Shown: piece after piece, positions 1 to 9,315 of the stretch
Layout: each line of letters opens with the position of its first letter
How positions within the stretch are numbered: the first letter of the stretch is position 1
Source of the DNA: Chrysomallon squamiferum
Taxonomy: Eukaryota; Mollusca; Gastropoda; Neomphalida; Peltospiridae
NCBI GenBank assembly: GCA_012295275.1
Contig: CM022673.1
Span: 15,666,310-15,681,309, forward strand
Reading direction: 5' to 3'
Length of the DNA stretch: 15,000 bases
Made by a program: the position numbers and the translations under genes
Notes under the pieces: generated by a model
What the model saw: the letters and a program-made list of their open reading frames with translations, nothing else
Databases searched by the model: none
What the model was told of the DNA's origin: nothing

Positions 1-575
1 CTTGTGTTTAATAATTGACGTATTATATTGGGAGCGAATCCAGACGAAGCTTCCTATGGAGATAAAGATAAATAAAATAAAAAATAAAAAAAATATTTTT
101 AAATTTAAAAAGAAACTGACGCATGCTGGACAGTCGAACGATCACTAGCGAGCACAAGGTCGGTGACCTCTACAGTAAAGGTCAGTTGACCTGTGAGTGG
201 AATACGAAAATGTTTTATTACGCTTGGATCGTATTTGTATATAAGTGTTTTGGTGAATAATATTCTCCATCGAATGTCGTATTATATCACTTACAGTACG
301 TTAGGTGAAAATTTATTTCATTTAACACTAATATCATTATTTGTCTCGAGTTATTTCAAGTAAACATTTTATCATACAGTCTTTAAAGAACAATTTTATA
401 GCTTGGATATTTTCAGATATATGTATATTGCCATACTCAGCACTGAAAAAAAATGATGTTGGAGTCACAGAGCATTGGCTTAAGTGATTATGCATGTCCA
501 TGTTGTTCTTTTTCTTATTATACACATTGCTTGTTATTTGGCTTCTTTTTCTCTTCTTTTTGGAGGGGTCATTGT
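1..575. other. Mostly unique AT-rich DNA, no gene seen
   Basis: No credible coding frame is visible. An A-rich patch lies at about 62-115. Nuclear-receptor-like palindromes at 157-192 are listed separately. An ACTTAC at 289-294 would be a GTAAGT donor on the minus strand, but no exon can be built onto it. The short frames at 337-680 end in, or are made of, the TA/TG repeat that follows. Confidence 0.6.
157..192. promoter_or_regulatory. Cluster of nuclear-receptor half-sites (IR1-like and IR2)
   Basis: AGGTCG-G-TGACCT at 157-169 is an inverted repeat with a 1-bp spacer and one mismatch from the AGGTCA consensus. AGGTCA-GT-TGACCT at 179-192 is a perfect inverted repeat with a 2-bp spacer. Known biology: nuclear-receptor dimers bind paired AGGTCA half-sites, and IR1 is the preferred arrangement of EcR/FXR-type heterodimers. 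Binding here is inference from motif match only. Confidence 0.3.
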
Positions 576-586
576 TTATATATATA

Positions 587-617
<31 letters not shown>

Positions 618-641
618 GTGTGTGTGTTTATATATATATAT
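576..641. repeat. Compound (TA)n/(TG)n microsatellite
   Basis: Alternating TA and TG blocks in the order TA, TG, TA, TG, TA. All are purine-pyrimidine alternations. Overlapping ORFs here are translations of the repeat. Confidence 0.95.
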
Positions 642-678
642 TCAACTGTTTTTATGAGATTAAGTGGCAGGTAAAATA

Positions 679-765
679 GAACAAAAAAAACAAACAAATA
701 AAAGCAAACAAAATAATAAATAAATAAATAAATAAAAGCATGAAAAAAATGAAAGAAAGAGATAG
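679..765. repeat. A-rich AAAC/AAAT repeat tract
   Basis: Starts as AAAC-type units, becomes (AAAT)n at about 714-735, then ends as A-rich GAAA units. Low complexity with few T outside the AAAT core. Confidence 0.85.
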
Positions 766-1164
766 GTAACATAACAAATTAGAAAATAGACTAATACAAT
801 ATCATTACATAAATTAAAAACAGAAACTGAATATACTAATACATAATTTAAGGAAATGAATATTGATTTATCTGTTATATTTCAAACATGTGTCTTCTGA
901 TGTTCTAGTTTTAAGTCTGTGTCATGTTGTAATGAAGACAGGGCTGTATATCACAACTAGGTGTTGTGAAAAAGACAGACTAGTAATCCTGCTGTGAAAT
1001 GACCCCTGTGATGTATACTCCGTTCTTTGTCGTGATGTATTTTATTTCCCCTGTATTTACAACAAAGCCTGCAAAAATACGTGTAGGTGAAGCCCAGGGA
1101 TTTAACGTGAAAAATTGTATTAAAATCTAAACAAAATTCCATTAGTTTCTTCTTCTATTTTTAT
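766..1164. other. Unique AT-rich DNA, no gene seen
   Basis: Non-repetitive sequence. The 61-codon minus-strand frame at 957-1142 has no recognisable motif and no supporting splice or polyadenylation context, so it is not called as a gene. Confidence 0.5.
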
Positions 1165-1176
1165 AATTATTTTATT

Positions 1177-1215
<39 letters not shown>

Positions 1216-1345
1216 TTTTTTAGTGTTTATTATTATTACTACTATTATTATTATTATTATTTTTTTTTTTTTTTTTTTTTTTGGCTGGGGTTGTTTTTTG
1301 TTTTGTTTTTCTGGGGACGTTTTTAATGAATTTTATATTAGAGTA

Positions 1346-1407
<62 letters not shown>

Positions 1408-1494
1408 CATCATTATTATTATTTATTTATTTATTTATTTACATTTTTGTTTACATTATTATTTATTATTTATTATTATTATTTATTATTTATT
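1165..1494. repeat. Nested TTTA, poly-T and ATT microsatellite cluster
   Basis: (TTTA)n at about 1171-1220, (ATT)n at 1228-1260, a 23-T tract at 1260-1282, (ATT)n at about 1346-1423 interrupted by ATCATC, then mixed TTTA/TTA units to 1494. The 119-codon plus-strand frame at 1223-1582 is a poly-isoleucine translation of this repeat and not a protein. Confidence 0.95.
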
Positions 1495-2035
1495 GTTTTG
1501 TCCATTGTTTGCAACGTCAGAGGTTCGGAATCCTGTAATAAATTGTATTGCTGAAATAAACACCCTGAAGTTTAGATTTTGACTTTTACATATCTGGCTA
1601 TGGTCGTAAAAAGCAAACATACACTGGCTGTAAATCATAGAGATTGATGTCATTGAAAAGCCAATATCCTCCATTCTGAAATGACACACCAGCTCTGAAC
1701 TGTACCAGTTGGAATGTAATCAGTTTATAACAGCCAACACAGAGCAGCGTCAACGAATACACTGTGATTTTAAATGGATTATAACAGGAACTACCCATTT
1801 ATTGAAAACGTAAAAATAAAAAACATATTATACTGACAACATTACTTAGCATAAAATAATTAAGTCTTTATTTTATTTTATTTATCTATTTTTATTTTTT
1901 TAAATAATTTTTAGCGTATATTTCAGTGAGAAATGTCTTATGTTTTGAAATCCACTTTTTCTTCTTTTCTTTAATGACACAAAAACGAAATAAAATTTAC
2001 ATAAATTTAAAAGTTGAACCTTTTTTTTAAAAATC
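1495..2035. other. Unique segment, no supported gene
   Basis: 1500-1800 is ordinary-complexity sequence with two overlapping minus-strand frames of about 66 codons. On the minus strand a TTTCAG precedes a short stretch reading NGGYWLFNDINLYDLQ, but no donor follows and no family is recognised. 1861-1905 is TTTTA-rich. At 1521-1532 there is a GGTTCGGAATCC that resembles a tRNA B-box with one extra base (see rejected items). Confidence 0.4.
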
Positions 2036-2121
2036 CATAAATAATAAATAAATAAATAAATAAATAATAAGAAGAAGAAGAAGAAAAAGAACAACAACAA
2101 CAACAATAATAAATAAACAAG
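2036..2121. repeat. Compound (AAAT)n-(GAA)n-(AAC)n-(AAT)n repeat
   Basis: (AAAT)n to about 2068, (GAA)n at 2070-2084, (AAC)n at 2090-2106, then AAT/AAAC units. The run is A-rich and nearly T-free outside AAAT. Related T-rich repeats of opposite polarity follow at 2218-2320. Confidence 0.92.
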
Positions 2122-2217
2122 TAAATGTTTTCTTTTTTCTTTCATCCATTCTTTCTTTTTTTCCCATCATTCAATAAACTCATTCGTTTTCCTTTTATTA
2201 ATTTTTTTGTATTGTTT
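2122..2217. other. Pyrimidine-rich stretch
   Basis: A run of TTC/TTT/CATT units between two oppositely polarised trinucleotide arrays. No gene is seen. Confidence 0.6.
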
Positions 2218-2249
2218 ATTTGTTGTTGTTGCTATTATTGTTGTTGTTG

Positions 2250-2317
<68 letters not shown>

Positions 2318-2320
2318 TAT
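2218..2320. repeat. (TTG)n followed by (ATT)n microsatellite
   Basis: TTG units at about 2218-2250 with one GCTATTA interruption, then an almost perfect (ATT)n of about 65 bp at 2254-2318. All three overlapping frames give poly-Leu, poly-Ile or poly-Tyr, which shows that the ORFs are repeat artefacts. Confidence 0.95.
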
Positions 2321-2447
2321 GAAAAAACAAAACAAACAAAAAAACAGTCTCTCAAATCTACGCACTCCTTTATTTTCCTTTATTTTTCTTTTAATTCATT
2401 CGTTCATTCTCCTTTTCTTTCTCTGACTCATAGTATTCGTTCTTCAG

Positions 2448-2483
2448 TATATCTCTACCCGTAAAGGTTTTCTCAATGACAAC
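2448..2483 (+). CDS. Possible 36-nt microexon (tentative)
   Basis: What is seen: a pyrimidine-rich stretch from about 2355, a CTGAC branch-point match at 2423-2427, the acceptor CTTCAG ending at 2447, 36 nt without a stop in frame 0, and a strong donor AAC|GTAAGTG at 2483/2484. The reading would be YISTRKGFLNDN, 12 codons, phase 0 at both ends, so it could be included or skipped without shifting frame. Against it: a closer AG lies at 2431-2432 (though perhaps too near the branch point to be used), the peptide is too short to match to a family, and no neighbouring exon is proved. It could be a chance pairing of signals in pyrimidine-rich DNA. Confidence 0.2.
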
Positions 2484-2975
2484 GTAAGTGTCACTAATAT
2501 AAAACATACCCGTCTAGAGTTGCACGTTTAAAAAGTGTTTTCACTTATTCTCATTCTATTACTAAAACAAAAGTTATTGTCGTCAATGAAACTGTCGCAG
2601 TGTTACCCAGCATAACCACTTTCGCGTGTTTGCTTCTATTGGTTTACAGAGCAGACAATAAGTAAGCTTCGCATTGTTAAGTTTATGACTTAGGTGGAGC
2701 GTCGTACAACGATTACCTTACAGAATCATAATGTTATACGTGATAAGACAATCCGTTAAACTGTACATTTATATGGACGAAATCTTGCAGGTGTTTGTAC
2801 TGAAATTAGAAGTGTTATTTTTACTTATTCTTATATTTAAATTCTTTGTTTTTCGGGGGTGAGGGGGTGTTTGTTTTTATATTTTACCTTGATTAATTTT
2901 ATTACTACGAATTCTTCTTTATTATTATTTTTATTTTATTTCATTTTATTGTTATTTTATTTATTTATTTAGGAT
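2484..2975. other. Unique AT-rich DNA, no gene seen
   Basis: Ordinary-complexity sequence to about 2850, then T-rich with a G run (GGGGGTGAGGGGG) near 2855-2868 and TTTTA units up to 2970. No coding frame of note. Confidence 0.5.
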
Positions 2976-2979
2976 TGTT

Positions 2980-3148
2980 TATAATAATAATAATAATAGC
3001 AACAACAACAACAACAACAGTAGAAGTAGTAGTAGTAGTAGTAGTAGTACTAGTAGTAGAAGTACCAGTACTGTTTCTAGTAGCAGTAATAAACAATAAT
3101 AAAAATATTAACAAAAACAACAACGACATCAACATCAACAATAAACAA
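2980..3148. repeat. (AAT)n-(AAC)n-(AGT)n trinucleotide mosaic
   Basis: AAT units at 2980-2998, AAC at 3000-3019, AGT/GTA at 3019-3060 with a few substitutions, then decayed AAT/AAC/ATC units to about 3148. Adjacent blocks share two of three bases, as expected if new repeats grow from point-mutated neighbours. Confidence 0.9.
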
Positions 3149-3202
3149 TGATAAACCCAGCTTGTCTTTTTTTCTCTAATAACGTTTCTAGGTTTGTTGA
3201 TT

Positions 3203-3211
3203 CCCCCCCCC

Positions 3212-3255
<44 letters not shown>
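3203..3255. repeat. C10 tract plus (TG)n
   Basis: Ten consecutive C at 3203-3212, TA, then an uninterrupted TG run of about 41 bp at 3215-3255. The TG run is a classic Z-DNA-prone sequence. Confidence 0.95.
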
Positions 3256-3257
<2 letters not shown>

Positions 3258-3300
3258 AGCTATTTTATCTTCTGTTTTAATTCAGTTTGTATTTCTAATA

Positions 3301-3475
3301 TTACCCTCAGAGCGGATAGCCTTTAATCCACATGGATACTGTTGCCTTTCTGTTAATCAACATAGTTACTGCAGACAACAATTAGATTAATCCACGTTAA
3401 TCCTTAAAACTGCGTGTTAATATCAGGTGATATCGCTGCTAAATCAAGGAATTTGTCCTGGTTTAATCCTTTATT
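3301..3475. promoter_or_regulatory. Homotypic TAATCC homeodomain-site cluster
   Basis: TAATCC occurs four times on the plus strand at 3324-3329, 3388-3393, 3398-3403 and 3464-3469. GTTAAT motifs occur at about 3352, 3397 and 3417, and a CAATTAG lies just before the second TAATCC. TAATCC is the known preferred site of K50 homeodomains (Otx, Pitx, Goosecoid and Six-like). The block is free of microsatellite sequence. Enhancer function is inference. Confidence 0.3.
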
Positions 3476-3960
3476 CTAATATTTGTTATTAATTTACTAT
3501 TCTTTTTGTCACTTATTTGAAACAAGAAAATATTTATTTCTCCTCACGTGTCATATGCATAAAAATAATATGTTTGTAAATAAACGTGTAGGAGTTTAGC
3601 TTATTATATATGAAATACATGCGAATCCCCCTTCAAGTCCATTTTCCTCAGCTGGCTAGGAAATATGTTTTCAGATGCTTGTGTAATACATATCGTCTTA
3701 ACCTGTAACACTAAATAAATGGCGTCATTGACATTCACAATTTATTCATAGATTACTTTTAAAACCATTATCTACATTTTAATCTCAGTCTTTAATTAAA
3801 AGAAGGATATCAAGTGTTAAGGCCAGACTTATAAAAATGTTATAAACAATAGATACAATGCACGTATCTGCGAACTATTTGCACAATAATACTCAATCTT
3901 GTTAGTCTCGGTAACGGAAATTAATGAAGATTTATTTTCCAACTGGATATTTTCTGATAA
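3476..3960. other. Unique AT-rich DNA, no supported gene
   Basis: Non-repetitive, AT-rich. AAATGGCGTC at 3717-3726 contains a YY1-type core. Overlapping frames on both strands begin near 3829-3899 and run into the CpG-rich block that follows. Confidence 0.45.
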
Positions 3961-3973
3961 TCTCCCCTTGCAG

Positions 3974-4033
3974 CGTGGATACATGACGTCAGGCGTAGAT
4001 TCAGTTCTTATCAGCAAGTTTCCAGACTGGGTG
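3974..4033 (+). CDS. Possible 60-nt internal exon (tentative)
   Basis: An acceptor-like CTCCCCTTGCAG ends at 3973. The frame then runs without a stop for 20 codons (starts RGYMTSGVD, ends SKFPDWV) to GTG|GTAAAGT at 4033/4034, a fair donor. Both ends are phase 0. Composition is balanced and not low-complexity. The opposite strand is also open across this stretch, so openness alone is weak support. The palindromic CRE lies inside the interval, so the same bases could equally be regulatory. No protein family is recognised. Confidence 0.2.
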
Positions 4034-4285
4034 GTAAAGTCTGACGTGTCAAACGAACACATGCGAAAAGGCCGCCATTTTCAGTTGTATTTGTTGCCAC
4101 AAGTTTTTCTTTTTCTTTATCTTCTATTTTTTCCCCTCTTATATTCCGTTCTTTAGAATCGTTTATTTAATTTTCGTCAAGTGCTTGGCTCTTCGGACCA
4201 AACCCTTACCCCGGTCACGATGTTTTTAGCTATTTGGGGACAAGATAACACTATTTACTGACCAGGCAGGGAGGTCTTTTCTACA

Positions 4286-4311
4286 ATGGACTACAGATCT
4301 TACGAACACCG
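4286..4311 (+). CDS. Possible short first coding exon (tentative)
   Basis: The ATG at 4286 sits in good initiation context (A at -3, G at +4: ACAATGG). It opens a frame reading MDYRSYEH plus two bases of the next codon, and a strong donor CCG|GTAAGC follows at 4311/4312. Without splicing the frame stops immediately (CGG TAA), so it makes sense only as an exon. It leaves two bases over, which fits the one-base entry phase of the candidate exon at 13430, about 9 kb downstream. It lies within the CpG-rich, CRE/YY1/E-box block, where a transcription start would be plausible. The N-terminus is not recognised. Confidence 0.22.
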
Positions 4312-4500
4312 GTAAGCACGTCTCGCAGATTCTCACCCACACGAGATATTTCGCAGTTTGCGGCACAATAAAGCCGATACCCGTATAAATAAAACTGTCC
4401 ACGTTAAAATGAAAAATAAATCTATCGGTAACTTGTAGCCTTAATTAACCACGTGGTCGAGATCAAAGGTAACCGCGTGCACGTGACCTCGAAGTTTCAG

Positions 4501-4650
4501 TAAGAGACTACAAATTACTTAGCTCACATAAATATGTTAATGCACAATTTTCACGAGGATTTTCTTGTACTTGATTTTAATAAAGATCAAAATTAGCTTT
4601 GATTTGCAGTCATTTTAAAAGCTTTCTACCGTTCCATTCGATATTTTCCT
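4501..4650. other. Unique AT-rich DNA, no gene seen
   Basis: No ORF, repeat or strong motif was found between the CpG-rich block and the AAC/AAT repeat. Confidence 0.5.
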
Positions 4651-4651
4651 A

Positions 4652-4724
4652 CAACAATAACAACACCATATATCCACTACCACCACTAGCAACATCAACA
4701 ACAACTAAACAACAACAACAACAC

Positions 4725-4762
<38 letters not shown>

Positions 4763-4763
4763 T
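4652..4763. repeat. Degenerate (AAC)n followed by (AAT)n
   Basis: Decayed AAC/ACC units at 4652-4723 lead into a cleaner (AAT)n at 4725-4762. This is the same AAC-to-AAT succession as at 2980-3019 and 2090-2115. Confidence 0.88.
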
Positions 4764-5292
4764 AAACATATCTAGAAATTTTATTTTATCACAATTATGC
4801 AGCTTGTAGTAAATGGTTATTTCCTCCATTCAGGTGCTCCCACGTAAAGCTATCGCTATCACTCAGCTCCAGTGCTGATCATCGCGATGTTGCGTCTGGT
4901 TTTAATTCACGGAATTACATCTTCACATGAACACGACATTCTAACTTAATAAACACCAGTACTCGGCTGGGAACTGCTAACTGTATGTCTTTGAAGCAAG
5001 TGTGAGCTTAATTAAGTTTGCAAGTGTAAACTGTCTAGAGTCCTCTTCTTCTTCCGTTTTTGTTTTTTTCTTTTATTCCAACTTCGTCTACTTTTTCTAT
5101 ATATAACTAAATTGTCGAAGCATACTGAATCACCTTTCCAGATTTACATGCTGACACGAGATTGGCAAAAATGTTTCAAAATAATGGGAAATACTTCACG
5201 CCATTTTAAAGTTTACCCAGTAACGGGAGGGGGCTGATTTGTAGGAATGTAATGAAACGATGTTCCGGTTTTATGATAATTAAATTTCTGGC
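4764..5292. other. Unique DNA, no gene seen
   Basis: Ordinary-complexity sequence. A pyrimidine run lies at about 5040-5100. A YY1-type core, AAAATGGCG, lies on the minus strand at 5207-5199. No coding frame is supported. Confidence 0.5.
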
Positions 5293-6955
<1,663 letters not shown>

Positions 6956-6959
6956 TCAC

Positions 6960-7165
6960 CACCTGCCTGGCGTTTTATCTTGCCAAAAAGAAGCGCTTTC
7001 AGCGTTTAGATCCAAAACAGTTACTGAAAACAGCGCAGCACAAAATGGCGGAAGGTATAAATTAGACCGATAGCAAAGCACGTTGCGCCACTTCACTGGC
7101 ATTTATAGCAAGACCAAGAGACGTGAACCCGTCTATCTCCGTGCACATCTCCGCCACGAACAAAC
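6960..7165 (+). promoter_or_regulatory. Second CpG-rich patch with YY1-type ATG
   Basis: GC and CpG content rise locally. It contains CAAAATGGCGGAAG at 7041-7054, a YY1-type core that is also an ATG with A at -3 and G at +4, and TATAAATT at 7056-7063. Read as mRNA, ATG GCG GAA G|GTATAA could be a very short first coding exon (Met-Ala-Glu) with a weak donor; unspliced it stops after six codons. Alternatively TATAAATT is a TATA box for a start near 7090. The two readings exclude each other. Confidence 0.22.
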
Positions 7166-7377
7166 AAGCTGACAAACTGCAGTTTCTATTTGTCAAATGG
7201 CTGCAGAAAAGCGAGAAAAGAAAAAGAAAAAAACAAGGAAGAAGATAGTAAAGTTAATTAACTACTAATTTATTAGGTACGTTCTTGCCAAACTGAGGTA
7301 CTCTGGAGTTCGTTAATGAAATTAGTTGTTCTGTCGTTATTTACGAATAATTATAACTTCCGGTTTTCTGATCTTAT

Positions 7378-7379
<2 letters not shown>
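7166..7379. other. Unique DNA with short purine-rich run
   Basis: 7200-7250 is A/G-rich (GAAAAGAAAAAG type). No gene or repeat array is seen. Confidence 0.5.

Positions 7380-7414
<35 letters not shown>
7380..7414. repeat. Poly-T tract (35 T)
   Basis: An uninterrupted T run. It could be the poly-A tail of a minus-strand retroposon, but no convincing target-site duplication was found beside it. Confidence 0.95.
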
Positions 7415-7417
<3 letters not shown>

Positions 7418-7558
7418 TTTATGACACAAGAAATTTATTATTTAAACACAATTTTGTTATTGTTAATTTAAGTAATCTAAACGGAATACAAAACTGTTTA
7501 TGTTATATCATTTTTGTAGTTAAAACGTTTTAATCTACAACATAATAATATTATTCAG

Positions 7559-8230
7559 TAATCTATATCTTAGCACCACTGTTCACTAGCTTCTTATAAC
7601 AATATTCACTAGTTTACGTCTCGTAACAATATTCACTCTTCTACATTATGTCACCATTATCAGATAGTCCATATTTTATTTTATTTATTCACCAATCGAC
7701 AGTCTACAACCATTGCCATTACCTTACTTCTTATACCATTTTTAACTAATCTGCATGTTGCCATTATTATTCATTAAATTACATCTTACCACAACCATTC
7801 ACTTTTCTAATTCTTACTAATGTTATTCATCATTCTACATCTTACACGTATTATTATCTATACATCTGAGACTGTTATTGAATATTCTTCATCTTACTAC
7901 TGTTATTGACTATTCTACATCTTACTACTGTTATTCACTATTCTACATCATACTGCTGTTTTTCACTATTCTATATTTTATTATTGTTATTCACTATTCT
8001 ACATCTTTCTAATATTATTCACCATTCTACATCTTACTATTGTTATTCACTATTCTACATCATACTACTGTTATTCACCATTCTATGTTTTGCTGTTTTT
8101 ATACACATTACCACTTTCATTCACTCCCTTATCTTACCACCATTAATCACTAATCTGTAGGTTACGATCGTTAGGAACTAATTCTTATCTTACAACCACC
8201 ATCCATTAATATACATCTTCACACCTTTCT
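7559..8230. repeat. Degenerate 28-bp minisatellite array (about 24 units)
   Basis: The core at 7882-8105 is eight consecutive units of exactly 28 bp, starting at 7882, 7910, 7938, 7966, 7994, 8022, 8050 and 8078. The consensus starts CTATTCTACATC and continues TTACTACTGTTATTCA. Similar 23-29-bp units with more substitutions and indels extend left to 7559 and right to about 8230. Because 28 is not a multiple of 3, one frame through the array repeats every 28 codons (84 bp). The 84-codon plus-strand frame at 7906-8160 is that translation and is not regarded as a gene. The strand is strongly pyrimidine-biased, with very little G. Confidence 0.9.
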
Positions 8231-8323
8231 CCGAAAAGTTCTAATATATAATTGATAAGATTAATTTTAGTTTCAAACAATCTTGACTTCAGCTTATTCA
8301 GTTAAATCGGAAATTAAAATACC

Positions 8324-8346
8324 TTTTTTTTTTTTTTTTTTTTTTT
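8324..8346. repeat. Poly-T tract (23 T)
   Basis: An uninterrupted T run between ATACC and AAAGTTTC, at the left end of the possible retroposon. Confidence 0.95.
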
Positions 8347-8625
8347 AAAGTTTCATATTTCTTTTTCCAAATTAAATCTTAGTACGGATAATAAGTGAAA
8401 TAATGAATTGTGACGTTTCCCACAAAGTGAAAATAAAAAATCAGGTTAATAGACGTAATTTAAGTTTATCCCGCTTCCATTTTGTCGAATTTAAAATAGC
8501 TACAGCAAAGATAGATTGCTTTGACCGCTTTTACAATCATCAATCTGTAAGAATTAAAAATGGGATTTTTTTCGGTTCATTGCCATGGAGAAATCAACTG
8601 AAATTTGATGAAAATTAAGGCTTCA

Positions 8626-8664
8626 AGGTCCCTAACCCGAAAGGGAACCTAAAAGCGATTTTAG
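8626..8664. other. Two adjacent stem-loops
   Basis: AGGTCCCT (8626-8633) pairs with AGGGAACCT (8642-8650), one bulged base and an 8-nt loop. CTAAAA (8649-8654) pairs with TTTTAG (8659-8664) across a GCGA loop. They overlap by two bases. Could be RNA structure in a retroposon body; no known RNA family is recognised. Confidence 0.4.
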
Positions 8665-8930
8665 TCACCATTGCTTAATTTTATTTAGGTCTAACATAGT
8701 GGTTTGGTCATTGCTAAATAGAATGGGAAAATTTTAAGGGTGATTAGCTTTGGTACTTTAGCTTAGTCTGGTAATATGCAGCATAGAATCAGGAGTTATA
8801 AATTATGTATCTTCTGAATTTGTGGTGATCTGTTATGGAACAACGCCACTGTAAAAGATAACAGTGATCGCTAAGAGCCCCAAAACGTTAGGTGCGCAAA
8901 ACTGAGCTTTACCCAAACATAATTAAAATA

Positions 8931-9246
8931 TAATTTATCCACCATAAACGGAGACATATGGTTTGACTCGAGAGCAAAAGGCCTATACGGTCAATCACTA
9001 GGATTTAATTATTGATATCAGTTATGATATTTAGTATTTATTGATATCATAGATTGTCGATATCTCAATGGCTCATTTATTGAGTGCGCAAAAAACATGA
9101 ATACTCTGAATCAAAAGCCATGGTATCTAGTGTCAGACCTATGGGAACATGTGTATACATTACTCCTTACTGCTACAAAATGAAAGTGTAGAAGATTTCG
9201 TTTAAACCTATATATAAAAATTAAGATAACTCATGAATGAAAATTA
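8931..9246. other. Unique AT-rich DNA, no gene seen
   Basis: Contains TGATATCA twice (about 9014 and 9042) and a third GATATC near 9059. No supported frame. Confidence 0.5.
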
Positions 9247-9315
9247 ATCACCATCATCATAATCATCTTCTTCTCCTTCTTCGTCTTCTTCTTCATTTTC
9301 TTTTTTTATTTTCTT
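9247..9315. repeat. (ATC)n to (TTC)n pyrimidine repeat
   Basis: CAT/ATC units change into TTC/TCT units and then TTTTC units. Pyrimidine-rich on the plus strand. Confidence 0.85.

Larger units (their letters stand above)
3950..4500. promoter_or_regulatory. CpG-dense, motif-rich block: candidate promoter
   Basis: By eye this is the most CpG-dense stretch of unique DNA in the window. It contains a palindromic CRE (TGACGTCA, 3984-3991), a half CRE (TGACGTG, 4042-4048), a YY1-type site on the minus strand (AAAATGGCGGC, 4081-4071), a TATAAATA at 4384-4391, CCACGTGG at 4449-4456, a TCF/LEF-type AGATCAAAGG at 4460-4469 and a second CACGTG at 4480-4485 overlapping TGACCT. An ATG with a splice donor lies inside it at 4286. 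These match known binding consensus sequences; promoter function and direction are inferred. Confidence 0.35.
8322..8920 (-). mobile_element. Possible old retroposon, minus orientation
   Basis: A 23-T tract (8324-8346) marks a possible poly-A tail on the minus strand. To its right lies almost 600 bp of unusually repeat-free sequence. AATTAAAATA occurs at 8312-8321 just outside the T tract and again at 8921-8930, a possible 10-bp target-site duplication. Near the presumed 5' end, minus-strand AAGCTCAGTTT (8909-8899) partly resembles a polymerase III A-box, but no B-box was found. Two hairpins lie inside (8626-8664). No reverse transcriptase is present. The duplication is AT-rich and could be chance; a SINE, processed pseudogene or non-coding RNA copy are all possible. 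Confidence 0.3.

Noticed and set aside
1521-1532. GGTTCGGAATCC as a tRNA B-box
   Set aside because: It has one extra base relative to GGTTCGANTCC. Upstream is ATT repeat with no A-box or cloverleaf, so no tRNA or tRNA-derived SINE is called.
1223-1582. 119-codon plus-strand ORF
   Set aside because: It is a poly-Ile/Phe translation of ATT and T runs.
7906-8160. 84-codon ORF with an apparent 28-residue repeat
   Set aside because: The protein repeat follows arithmetically from the 28-bp DNA period (3 x 28 = 84 bp). No independent sign of coding.
7380-8230. Poly-T at 7380 as the tail of a retroposon whose body contains the minisatellite
   Set aside because: Only a 7-bp CTTATTC match was found as a possible target duplication, which is too weak.
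8403-8618. 71-codon plus-strand ORF
   Set aside because: No family resemblance. It lies antisense inside the possible retroposon, and its length is expected by chance.
8899-8909. Minus-strand AAGCTCAGTTT as the head of a tRNA gene
   Set aside because: It is a partial A-box match only. No B-box at the right distance and the stems do not pair, so it is kept only as weak support for a retroposon.
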